Source: Daphnia carinata
Taxonomy: Eukaryota > Arthropoda > Branchiopoda > Diplostraca > Daphniidae
DNA length: 64,000 bases
Assembly: GCF_022539665.2 (NCBI RefSeq)
Contig: NC_081333.1
Coordinates: 12,088,971-12,152,970 of the forward strand
Direction of reading: 5' to 3'
A program made the translations under genes and the position numbers. Below are positions 23,567 through 35,000 of the stretch, one piece after another; positions within the stretch are counted from its first letter, which is position 1, and each line of letters begins with the position of its first letter. The notes under the pieces are model-generated. The model was given only the letters and a program-made list of their open reading frames with translations. It did no database searches and was not told the origin of the DNA.

Positions 23567-26500
23567 ATAAGAGAGAACAAACGTTACCAAAAAAAAAAAA
23601 AACAACACGAAGAAAATTGTCTTGTCCTTAACTCATTGTTTAACACAGTTCTATACTATAACAGACCAAGCGAGTTCTCGTTAGTTCTCAGCTGACCGAT
23701 GTATACAGTCTCCACACGTCCTGGACATAAAAAAAGAGATGACAAAGTCTAGAGAAAGAGGAACATTAAAATTCACCTCGACAAAAAAAAAAAAAAATGG
23801 CGAGGACCACTGCGTAACATGTCACTCGAAGAAAACAAGGGACTCTCAGTTTTAAAATGCGTGGGGTATGTTGAAAAAGAAAAAGCTTTTTAGCTTGTTG
23901 ACACTTTTCTTGCTACAAACATTATTTATGGCTTATTTCACGCTGGTGTTGGTGCTAGATTGAAAAACACACGCAACCCTACCAAATAGGAAGAGAAAGA
24001 TGGTTTTTTATTTTTTTTTAAAGAAAATGGCCGGAAGTGTGGCCGCGTAAGTGTTGGGTAACGTCCTCACCGTCCTACTCAACTGTATAGGTTGGAGCGA
24101 AATATGATGGGTTCATCCTTCTTATACCCTTTCGATATTTTCCTCCCACTGTTTTTTGACCCTCTCATTTCTATATTAGAATGTGTAAAAAAAAAAAAAA
24201 AACACTTTCACGGACTAACCTTTCGGATATTTGCTGTGACATGGCGTAAAAGCCACATAAAATATCTTTTCCTTTAAGCATCCCTTTAAAAAATCTAACG
24301 CACCACTAACATCGAAGTCTTCCTGAAAAACATTTGAAATAACCGGCTACAACACGGGCGTTCGTAGAAAAAAGGAAAAAGAAAGTCTCCAACTGAACGA
24401 GAAGAGGAAGAAGAAAAAAAAAAAGGGCAAACGTTGTTGGCACTTTCCTGGAACATATAGAGCGCTCTCGCTCTTTCGGGTTGGCTCAGTTGTCTCACAA
24501 GGTTATGTACTCGTTTTCTGTTACACGAGACTGTTATTACACCACAGAGAAATGCTAAGATTTATAGGGTGACTGCTGGCTCTAAAAAGTGTCTTGTTAT
24601 TTCGTAACTTGGAAAGGAGTCGATGCAAAACAGGACAAAATTCGGAGACGATGTCAATTCACGCGAACAGAGTTGAATCATTGTCACTTTCCGGGCCTAT
24701 AATGTTTTTTTGTTTTTTTCCATAGACTATTGAATAGAAATGGTTAAAATTTTAAGTTTTTTCAATCACTTTTCTAGTTTCAGCAACCAGCCGCCATGGC
24801 AATAGAAAGGAAGACGATTGACTCACGTACAGGATTCAACGAATCGCTTTGAAATGGAATATTTCTTTTCATTGCGTTCCACGTCAATTCGTGGCGATAA
24901 AAACAGCCGATCGTTTGACGCTTATCTTCTTCTTCACTTGTGATTCGCCATGGGTCCGTGCAAAAAAAAAAAATCTAATCCTCTAATAGTAAAAGTAAGT
25001 CCATCTAAATGACGTCCGACTCGGGCATGAAACGAAAATGCAATAGAAGAACAAAGGAAGGAAACGAAATAGAACGTGATAAAACGACGAGAAGAGTGAG
25101 TCGATGTAAATGATCTCTCAACTCTATTTAATATTTTTATGACTTTAAAAGTTCTGCGTCGACGCGCACAAGCCCCGTGCTCGGTCACGTCAGCCGTTTT
25201 CTCTCTCTATATATGTCTCTTTGCTTGCCTGTTGACTGGCTGATGCTCGTAACTTTGCCTCTCTGCCAAGGGATATGGAAGATGACTTCCCAGCAGCAGC
25301 CAAAGAGGTTCATAAATGTCAAATAATGGCCCAAGGGCTGCTCGTATCTCGTCGACATTAAAAGCAATCAGCAGCAGCTAGCAACAGCGCTTCAGATTTG
25401 AAGCTTTACTTTTTATTTATTCATTTTTTTTTACCCATTTTTGAATCATAAAAAAAACAACCAAAACTATTTTTTTTCTCCAAAAAAGCGGGGTTTTAAA
25501 AACAAGGTTGATCTGCCCTTCAATCGTCCTCATCTGCTGTATTATACTATGATTATATATACATACATGTGTCTATACATCTGGCATATAAAAAAATGCA
25601 TCTACCTGGCCTCCCCCCCTGTTCGTATCCATTTGATCACATTTTCTCATGCATCGTAAAAATTCCTGACCGAATCAAAGAGAGAGTTGCTCGATTGATT
25701 CATTTCAATTTTCGGAGTTGCCTCAAGTTCTCGGAAATAGCCGGCCGATCATTTTCTTCAACGACTAAACGCCACATTTCCAATCGAATATCCTTACCAA
25801 GAATAAGAGAAAACGTTTGACTTTTCAAGCAAACAATAATAAATTGAAAGTGCGAAGGGCCTTTATAATTTCATTTGGTGACGTGGCTGGACTTTCACTC
25901 ACCCTGGTCACGTTTATACAATGTGAAGGTGCGCGTATGGACACACGTAATTACTTGATGGGCTTGCATAAGCAGTCGAGGTTGGAAACGTGTGCATGCT
26001 CAGGTACGATCGGTGCTCCTTGACCCAGAGTAAATTTTCCGAGCCCGACAGAGGGATGACTCTCGCGACCCTCCTTCATTCCTCTTCGTCTTTTTTTTTT
26101 TCTATGCTGGGCCAACGACGATGGATTGGCCTCTCCCATCAGCCGTCGTATCACCGTCAGACAGTCATAAATGTTTCATTCTACTCCATCATCCGCCCAC
26201 CTTTCAGATTCCACCAACGTTTTTAACATTTATAGGATGCTCGTCTATCTGCTGGCCAATCGGAATAAAGTCTGTTTTTTTTTTTTTCTTTCTTCTTCTC
26301 TTGAATTTTTCTTTGACAACGAGTCGCACACACATCCAGACACACAGACACGTAACGAAATAATAATAATAAAAAAAAAGGTTCTAATGTTTGATTTATT
26401 TCGTGGATGGAGGGGGGAAGTTGATTTTCGGAATGAAATCAACGAAAGAAAACGAAGAGCGAAAGGGTCCCAGCTGTTTTTTTTTTTTTCTTGTTTTGTT

Positions 26501-26961
26501 TTTTAACATTTTTATTTGACGAACAGATTTTATGAGTAGGGCTTTCTTTTTTTTTCTAAATCATTATTTAGTTTTTTTTATTACTATTTTGTTGTTGTTT
26601 TTCTTTAACCATGGGATCGTAACTCATAATCACAGATGTACGAACGTGCATGTGGCCAGTTAAGAAAAAACACATTGGGTGGAAATTGTCAGTTTTTTCA
26701 GGAAACATTGGTTTTACTTTAGAAAAACAAATATGGGAAAAAGATAAACCAATCCATCAAAAGGATTACATCACTCGAAGATACTGTGGAGCCAAAACGT
26801 AACTTGTGCTTTAGCTTCCCTTGTTAAATCGACCATTAAAAAAGATACATTATTCTAAGGAAAACTAATATTTTATTTGAAATTAATGTTCGAATTCGAT
26901 TATAAAGAGGTTAGGTTCAATATTACACTCTAACTTCTTTTCATCAAAAATTGGGCTTAGG

Positions 26962-27017
26962 AAAATAAGCCCGACAAAATAGGCCCGATAAAATAAGCCC
27001 AGCAAAGTAAGCCCGAC
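26962..27017. repeat. 14-bp tandem array, copy A (4 units)
   Basis: Four consecutive 14-base units close to AAAATAAGCCCGAC, differing at one to three positions each. An inverted GGGCTTA at 26953-26959 pairs with TAAGCCC at 26966-26972 to form a small hairpin at the left edge. Confidence 0.85.
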
Positions 27018-27335
27018 TTTTTCTGTTTTTTTTTTTTTTAGAACCCTGAAATTGCTATAAAAATACCTGATTCAGATTCTAATTTAAACGAGAATCGGGA
27101 AAATTGATTTTGTTTTTACGTTGGACTTGAAGTTTTTTAAGTAAAAATATAAAACACGTTAACATAGTTGGTGCGCCAGCACGCTACGTGCAAGAGCGTA
27201 TTCATTGTGTACATTTCAAAACTGGGTGATTTGGCGAGAAAACGAATCTTTTTTTCGGAATCACCATAGAATTTTGAGCATATGGTGTGATTTTTAATGT
27301 ATTCCAAGAGATTTTGATTTTTGGCTGATTTTGAC

Positions 27336-27367
27336 AAAAGTGAGAAGGCTATAGCCTTCCCACTTTT
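27336..27367. repeat. 32-bp near-perfect palindrome, copy 1
   Basis: The segment equals its own reverse complement except for one mismatched pair. Its core is GAAGGCTATAGCCTTC and its outer arms are AAAAGTG and CACTTTT. It is identical to the palindrome at 27998-28029. Confidence 0.9.
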
Positions 27368-27651
27368 TCATTTTTGGCCAAAATTTAGATATAGTTTGAA
27401 ATACATGATTTCAATTCAGAATTGAACGAAAATCACGAAAATCGAGAGTTCATTTAGACGCAAGCCTTATCGTTTTTGAGTTATTTCAATTCAAAGGGGT
27501 TAGTCGGAAACCACTTTCATCGTATTTTAGTCAAGAACCCCAAAACTGATTGAAAAACTAATATTTTATCCGGAATCAGGGATCAATTTTGGTTATAGCA
27601 AGTTATGTTTCATTGGATTCCAAGCCAAAATTATCATTTTTATTATGCCTG

Positions 27652-27693
27652 AAAATAAGCCCGACAAAATAAGCCTGACACAATAAGCCCGAC
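27652..27693. repeat. 14-bp tandem array, copy B (3 units)
   Basis: Three consecutive units of the same 14-base motif as at 26962-27017, again followed immediately by a T run. Confidence 0.85.
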
Positions 27694-27997
27694 TTTTTTT
27701 TTATTGTAATCGTTTTGTTCAAAAATCTATATGGAACTATGGAAATACATGATTTATAATCACGATCGAACGAGAATAACGAGCATTAGGTTTGTTTGTA
27801 ACATTGGGCTTATGGTTTTGTCAAATAAAACCCAGAAAACGGATGGGTAATGCTGGCGCATTTTGGTTCCAACTATTCATGTATTGGCTGGTTTAAACAG
27901 AAAATGAACCATATTTTCTGAATCAGCATTTAATTCTGAATATACCGTGTGATTTTTAACGTATTCCAAGAGCTTTCGATTTTTAGCTGATTTTGAC

Positions 27998-28029
27998 AAA
28001 AGTGAGAAGGCTATAGCCTTCCCACTTTT
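27998..28029. repeat. 32-bp near-perfect palindrome, copy 2
   Basis: Exact second copy of the palindrome at 27336-27367, offset by 662 bases and embedded in about 100 bases of closely matching flank. Confidence 0.9.
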
Positions 28030-28162
28030 TCATTTTTGGCCAAATTTCAAATTTGGCTTAAAACATACGATTTCGATGTAGAATTGAATGCTAATCACGA
28101 AAATTAAGTTTATTTTTCAATTGGTCGTATAGTTTTTGAACTAAACCCAAAAAACCAAGAAG

Positions 28163-28193
28163 GTCGGGCTTATTTTTTTGTCGGGCTTAAAAT
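28163..28193. repeat. 14-bp motif, inverted copies (2 units)
   Basis: GTCGGGCTTATTTT at 28163-28176 and a near copy (GTCGGGCTTAAAAT) at 28180-28193 are the motif of the left arrays read on the opposite strand. The block therefore ends with inverted units. Confidence 0.8.
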
Positions 28194-28474
28194 TTCTATT
28201 TATTTAAAAATCTAAATCTCTTGGAATACGTTAAAAATCATCACGATTTCGATTCAAAATTTAACGAGGACTACAAAAATTGACTATGTTTTTGTACGAA
28301 ACGTTTCGTTTTCGAGTTATTTAAATCCAAAGTTGCTGCACTAAAATCACTTCAATTCCGTTTTGTTAAAAATTCGATATAATTGACGCGACAACTTACC
28401 CCGTTCTCGGAATCGGCGTTTAGTTGTAGGATTAATGGTAAATTCTCCTGAAATTTCAAATGAAAATTTTAGCC

Positions 28475-28500
28475 GGGCTTCTTTCACTTAGGGGAAGCCC
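28475..28500. repeat. small hairpin at the right edge of the repeat block
   Basis: GGGCTTC at 28475-28481 pairs with GAAGCCC at 28494-28500 across a 12-base loop, echoing the GGGCTTA/TAAGCCC hairpin at the left edge. Confidence 0.6.
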
Positions 28501-29056
28501 AAACTATTTCTTCTGAAGTAAGTTTAGGGTGATTTTAAGTTCGATTTCTAAGTGGGTGGTGCCTTAATTAATGAAAGGTATATCGTCACATGATGGCAAC
28601 ATCTCCATAACATTAGCGAAATAAATGGTTAACCAGTAAAAACAGAGGGTACCCAATAAAAATATTGGTCAAATGGCGTTCACTATATTCAAACAATTTA
28701 AAGGAGAAATCTAAAAAAAAAAAAAAACACATAACACGGAAAACAAATTCATATGAAAAAAGTTAACGTGTCGTTTTTCTCTATGACCGATCGACACGAC
28801 ATCCATTGGTAAACAACAACAACCAACCAACGAAATACCTTGGCAAAGTTTTCCTTTTTTTTTTTTCTCCACAAAACGTTATAAAGGGATGGATTAGGGT
28901 TATAGTACTAATCCAAAAATAAACGACAAAACTGTACAACACCATCAGAGAAAATATTTCAATCAAATGGAGGGTATCAGAGGTAACGGACGGGACTCAA
29001 TTGACGGGACTGCCCGATGAACAAAACGTTTGATTGTCCGTTCTACGTATCAAACA

Positions 29057-32000
29057 TCAGCGGCAGGTGTTGACGTGTTTCTTGACGGTACAGATCTTGC
29101 AGGTGACCTCGCAACACCATTTGAAACGGCAATGACAGTTGACACGGGTCTTGGTCGTCCGCGTTTCGTAGCCTCGGCCGCAACACAACAATTCGCAGCC
29201 TTCGACGCCAGGTGACGTGCTGTTGCAGACCCTGCCGGCCGTGCCCAGCGATCCAGTGACTCGGTCCGGATTACAATAATCCGGCGATTCTTCCGAATAG
29301 ATCAAATCTTCACGACCCGGCGGTTTAATACTAGCTACTTCCGGAATGATGGTTTTACCGTCGTTACCTGCGCATTAATTGGACATTCAACAGAATTTCT
29401 CACGCAAAAAATTTGACTTGCGAAAAATTGCAAGAGGTGCGGAAACAAATGGAATCACCTGGTATGACCTTGGCAGCACCGTCGAATTTTTCTTTCAACC
29501 TGGTGGCGACGTCACGGAAAAGAGGCAACTTGCGCCAACAGGTGCGCAGTGTGCACGAACCAGACAGACCGTGGCATTTGCATTCCGTCCGCATGAAATT
29601 CTTGACCGACTATTATTTTTTCCCGTTAAAGGGCATCCCGAACAAATAGTATGAATTATTTCTTGGAATTTTAATTACTAAATGAATTTTGAATCAAAGA
29701 AAGGTGTTAATTAAAATTACCAGACGTCCGGCTTCGTTGTTGTGCAGCATGACTTGTGTCTTGAGGTCGCTTCGTTTTCGGTACTTGGCGTCCATGAACT
29801 CGCGCGATTTCTTGTATCCGTGCTGGACGTTGTCGGCGCAACCGCCCCATTCCCACTGTCCATCTGCGGAAAGGCCTGTTTTCAATCACGTAAATATGTC
29901 AACGATTATTTAAATGATGAACATGTTCTGTTCACTAGAGGGCAAGCGAGTAGCTCACGACATTTCACGAAGCTTCTGCTCAAAAATTCAGAATTTCAAT
30001 CATTTCCCCCAAATGACATTAAAATCCGGAAAGGATTTACATTTGACCTGTGTGAAACTCTAAAGAATAAATAAATAAATGTCTAAATCAAATTGTTTTA
30101 ACTATGCGCCGCTCTTTCCCCATTACATAACGCATTTCTTTTGTTTCGTCTCTTAACCGCCCACCCTATACGCTTTGAGCACGTCTTTAAAAACCAAACA
30201 AACAAAAATAAAATCCCTCTCCATTTCTTCGTGCCCTTTTCCCTCTCGTTGGGTCTGACATGATCTGATTTCAGTTGACGAATGATCTGATAAAACTAAA
30301 CCAAAACGTTGCTGCCATTGCGTTAGAGGACGAAGAATCTGGCACTGGTGCCCATTAATGACGCTGGAAATTCTTGTCGTTGTCAACCTTTCTTTCTTCT
30401 TCTACAATTTTTATTTATTTATTTACTTATGTCTGTTTGAAAAGGAAGAGAAAAGACAGAGAGGTGGAAAAGAGAAGAAGAAGAAAAAAAATGGTGGCGC
30501 TGTGTGTGGGTTTCGCTGTTGAACTTGTGCTGCCGCCGTGTTGCGTTGCTGACGAGCTTTTTCTCATCGGCTTTTTGGAATACCTTTCGGGATAGACACA
30601 CGGGAGGAAAAAGAAAAAAAAAGGGACAGTTCAGAGAGAGGAAGGGATGACATTCTTTTGCGGAGAGCGTGGGAAACCTCCTCGAGTTTCTGACCGCCGC
30701 CGTTGCCGCCGCCGTCGTTTCTTATTCGTTGTGTGCGGCAATCGTTGATTCGCTCCAAACATTGAATGAAAAGAAAGAATAATCAAAAGGAAGGAAGAAA
30801 AAAAAAAAAAAAAAAAAAAGAAACAAAAAGCAAATTACGTGTAACACGTTTCGTAGGAGTTCGATGGGTTATTTTCAATGTCAGTGTATCAAAATGTCCG
30901 GGTGGTCTTTCCACCTTTCTTCTCCTATTTTTTTTTTTTTTGAAATTCCCGGTCTAAAGTTCCTCGTGTGTTGCCCTTGACATAGCGGCAAAGCTTGGAT
31001 AGACTAAATAACACGTAGATATCATTCCCTGTGAGCGGCACACAAGGCGGGCCTCATTCCATCCCTCTCAGTTCTGCTGCTATTCTTTTTTTAAATCTCA
31101 GTTTATCAACAAGTGTATCGCTTTTGTTGTCCTTTAATTATTCCCAAAATGTCGGGGCATTTAATTTTAAAAAGAGCGCAGTTTTAGTCTGCTATTGACT
31201 AATGCCTACAAGGAGTGTGGCTTAATGGACATCAAAATGAATAAGGGAAAAAAAGAAACCGACTAACCTTTGATGGTTTTATCGCAGGTACACTGCAGGA
31301 GGTGGCCGGAACTGCACGCCTGCGTTACGGTGTAGGTCACTCCCGCTGCCACGATCGCATTGACGAACGCCGTTTCGCGTGTATCTGCACACAGCAAATT
31401 GATCAAAAACAATCGTTTTAAAATGAACAACAGAATTACACAAAGATGGTTGAATAAATAAGAGCTGACCGGGTGGGATTATGATACTTGAATTTCTTGA
31501 TAAACAATTTTGAAAAGACATGTATATACGGTACGCATATCAGCAAGGGTCTTCCGATAGTTGCCTACGTAGGTAAAAATAGCACCCAGGTGATAATGAT
31601 GTCGGCAGTAGCTGAGGAACCGATTTCTTTCCTTTTTTTTTTTCTTTTAATAAAGGATTTCTTGTTTTAGAAGAAGAAGAAGGAGCCATCAGGCCGACAG
31701 CATTCTTTTCTCACGCTGATGTCCCTCAAAAAACAGAGGCATCTTTAAAAAAGAAATGGCCGGCACCATATAGACGGCTTGATCCGCCTTTGATTCAACT
31801 CTCTCCAAATATTTTTTCTTCAGGGAGAATGGGGGTTGATGGAGGAAAAAAAAAAATATTTCAGCGGCACATCAACTGACATACACAACATGTCCTTTAT
31901 TCCTTTCTGTTAAACCTTGACCATTTTTTTTTGTGTCGACTACTTGCGAAATGTTTTTCTCCAGACTCGCTTTATAGGTACACATAAATTGCCTTTAGAA

Positions 32001-35000
32001 TGTTTTTCGAGATGTTTCAGCAATTCCACAAATGAAATTTGATTTTGGCTTGGATGAAGGCACGTGAGTTTAGTGGTTAAACTTGTAATTCTTTGTTCAA
32101 GAAGGACGGGAATAGTTGTATGAATTGAATGATCAAAATAATAATGGCTTCAACACAGCGATCGTTTCTTTTCAAAAGCTGGTTCTCACGAGCGTGATCG
32201 TATTTGTCGCATGGCTGCCTTCTGGCTGTTGGCCTTTCTGATGTTTGGAGCTAATATATCAGCAGGGAAGGCATCCCCATAGAACAGGGTTTAAATAAAA
32301 GAGACAACAGCATAGGCTATTAACCGTCGTATTTGTTTATACGACCTCCTTTTTCAGCGCTTTAAACAGTTTTAGCCTTTTCATTACACGTTTGTCTTAC
32401 AAGTGTGGACTAGTTTAACGTTGGCTCTCAATAAAACTAGCTGTCTAACAGGATTTGTTGTTTTATTTTGTTTTCTTTTTTCCCATTTTTAATTCTTATT
32501 CAAATGTCAAATGTATGATGGAAAGACGTATCGCTTCATCGCACTCTCCGCTAACATCCAACAAACGCTTGCAGTAAAAAGAGAAACGAAAAACCAGTTG
32601 GACCATTTGATTTATCTGTGCACTTTCTTCGGTGATATTGTTTTAATGAGCTCACATTACGCGGGCCAAAACAGAATGGAAAACGAGTCGATTTTTTTTC
32701 TTTGTTTCGTTCTGTTGCACTATCGTAGTGACCTTCCAGCGATCTTCGCTCGACTTTACGGTCTTGCATTGCCCGTTTGTGAGCGTTTAATTTGACAAGA
32801 GATGCACAGTTTTGTACGAGACGGTACCAAAAATTCAATCGCCACATATGAATGACTGCATAACGGGTTTCTGCTTTCGTTCACACGTTAACGTTTGTAA
32901 TTAATGGGATGGCTGTATTCTCAGACAACTGGAAAAGCTTGTTCTTGCTACCGAATTATAGAAATTCATTGTGCTACTAAAGGTTGTTTGGCCTTTTTAA
33001 AGTGTATAGATTTCTAAGATGTAAAGCGCCTCTTAAGGAGCGACAAATTGATGAGCAATTTGTCATGTTTGAATCGAAATAAATGAAAACAACTGGCGCC
33101 GACAAAAGGTGAGAATAAGCACGTCGCTATTTTTTGTTTTGTTTTTATTTTTCAATAAAAAAGAATCGGATGGACCTCCCCAGGAGTTTTGAACCAACGT
33201 TCGAGACGATTGCTGATATTGAGAAATTGTTTGGTAAACGACTGACAATGAGATAGCAGCCAGGTGATAATTGCAAAGCTATCGATATTGGAAAAAAAAT
33301 ATGTATACATATACAGAATAGCACGTAAAGTCCCTCTGGTTCTTCGTCTTTCAATCCCTCGGCTCATATATATCCACCCTATCAAATGGTACACCACAAT
33401 AGCACCTCTATAATAACAAGATCTAACCATCCCATTTCCCCCCCCCCCCTCTCTTTTGCCGCTATCTTTGCCATCGTCTGTCTAGTTTTTATTCACATAC
33501 AATCTTTTTTTTTTTTACTTTTCTGTTTTCTACTCGTTTCTCAAGTCGGCGATTCTTGGAAGCTCCATTTTCCCTTTCATTTTTGTTAAGACGAAGAACG
33601 CTGGAGCTTAGGAAATGGCTTTGAGGGCGGATGCGGGGAACATGGCAACGATGTTTAATAGCCAAAGGGATATTTCAATTTCGCGTTATCAAATGCAAAA
33701 TCATTCAAAGTGTCCCTGATTTTATGAGAAATGTGTTTTTTGTTTTTTTTCTCTTTACCTCTGGCGATGACTTTGCGCAGACTCTTTCTGGCCGTTGTAC
33801 AATTCCAGCGGCGATTACGGAACTGATGTTGGCACTCTTTGGTACCCAGTTGGGCACCTTTGACGATCTCCTGCAACACTTTCGGCTCCTTGCGGCAAAT
33901 TTCCACTTGGCGGCCTCTGAGCCTCCCGTTGTCACTCAACGATGTGCGTTCCAGGTGCTGAGCACGGCTCTGACGACACAGACGCATCGGTTCCATCATG
34001 GCTTGACTGGCGCTCGCCCTGGTTTATAAACAAAACAAACACAATCAAATACAATTTAAACAATTACAATCTCCTTATTCTCGTACGGAGAGGAAAAGAG
34101 AAGATCAACTACAACAAACGAAATGGAAGGGAAAAGAAAATTCCTGGAAAGTTTTTAATCCGATTATTAATAGGTCCGCAAAAGCGATGAATTGGAGAGC
34201 CACTCTCTCGATTCCTTTTAACCCTCTTTGGCGGCAGAGGAATCGGAATTCATGAATATCACGACTCGGTATATATATATATAAAAAAGCGAGTCAAGGG
34301 AAGAAGGAAGGGATTTTGAACAGGTGATATCTAAAAGCATCGCAGACGCAATAGGTATCTGCTTACCAGCCCGTTTTTTTTCTTTCTTCCACTTAAAATG
34401 AGAGGGGGGGGGGGGGAAAAAAGGGACGGCATCCAAGACTGAGAATTCCGCGTCTGACGTTCTTCTTCCGAGCCGTCGAATTCGATCAGAAAGTTATGTT
34501 ACCTCTATGACTCTCACGTATGTCCTGTGATGGCTATACTTTGTAGACGATTAATGTGCGTCTAATCGTACCCACGAACAGCCGCTAGCGTTGGCATAAC
34601 GTTTCATTCAGGAAAAAAAATTCGAACCGTGTCCGTCCTTTTTGGCAACGTTCGTCTATGCTCAATTTTCAGCGCGTGGAATTGTATTCAACAATATTGC
34701 AGGCGAGAGAAAAAGAAAGAAAGAAATGATGATGTCTAGTAGAAAAAAGAGAACTGTCCGTGTGGTTGATAAAGATAAGCAGGATCGAATGCTATGGTGG
34801 ATACCATCAAACTGGCCAAAACGATTTTCTTTGGGGTGGCGCAATTCAGAGAAAAAAAAACGAATTCTTCAAAAATGGACATTGTTTTTTAAACTTTAAT
34901 GTCTTTTTTTTTCTAACATCTAGTTGAATTCGAATGAACTTGTGAAATGTTGCGTCTTTATTGGGGGGGGGGGGGGGGGGAAGATTGTCGGTTTTGGAAC

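Larger units (their letters stand above)
26953..28500. repeat. AT-rich compound repeat with 14-bp arrays and paired palindromes (unclassified, mobile-element-like)
   Basis: This block differs in texture from its surroundings, with few homopolymers and much internal similarity. Two diverged direct copies lie about 662 bp apart: the stretch 27285-27385 matches 27947-28047 closely, and each includes the same 32-bp palindrome. Arrays of a 14-bp unit (consensus AAAATAAGCCCGAC) start both copies, at 26962-27017 and 27652-27693, and recur inverted at 28163-28193. A 23-bp stretch at 27950-27972 is found as its exact reverse complement at 28218-28240. There is no transposase-like ORF, and no terminal inverted repeats or target-site duplication could be defined. 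Mixed direct and inverted structure without coding capacity suggests a non-autonomous foldback-type element or a decayed tandem duplication. The outer limits are approximate. Confidence 0.7.
22264..29056. other. intergenic region between the 3' ends of Wnt1 and Wnt6
   Basis: 6.8 kb between two convergent genes. The first 1.3 kb is probably Wnt1 3' UTR: the first AATAAA I see after the Wnt1 stop is at 23561-23566. It carries a G20 run at 22352-22371 and a (GT)n tract at 23373-23390. The middle part (about 23.6-26.5 kb) is AT-rich homopolymer-laden DNA with nothing recognised. About 26.95-28.5 kb is the compound repeat described separately. The last 550 bases should be Wnt6 3' UTR. Confidence 0.75.

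Noticed and set aside
26953-28500. Interpreting the short spaced repeats as a CRISPR-like array
   Set aside because: The units are contiguous 14-mers without spacers, in a eukaryotic intergenic region, with no associated genes.
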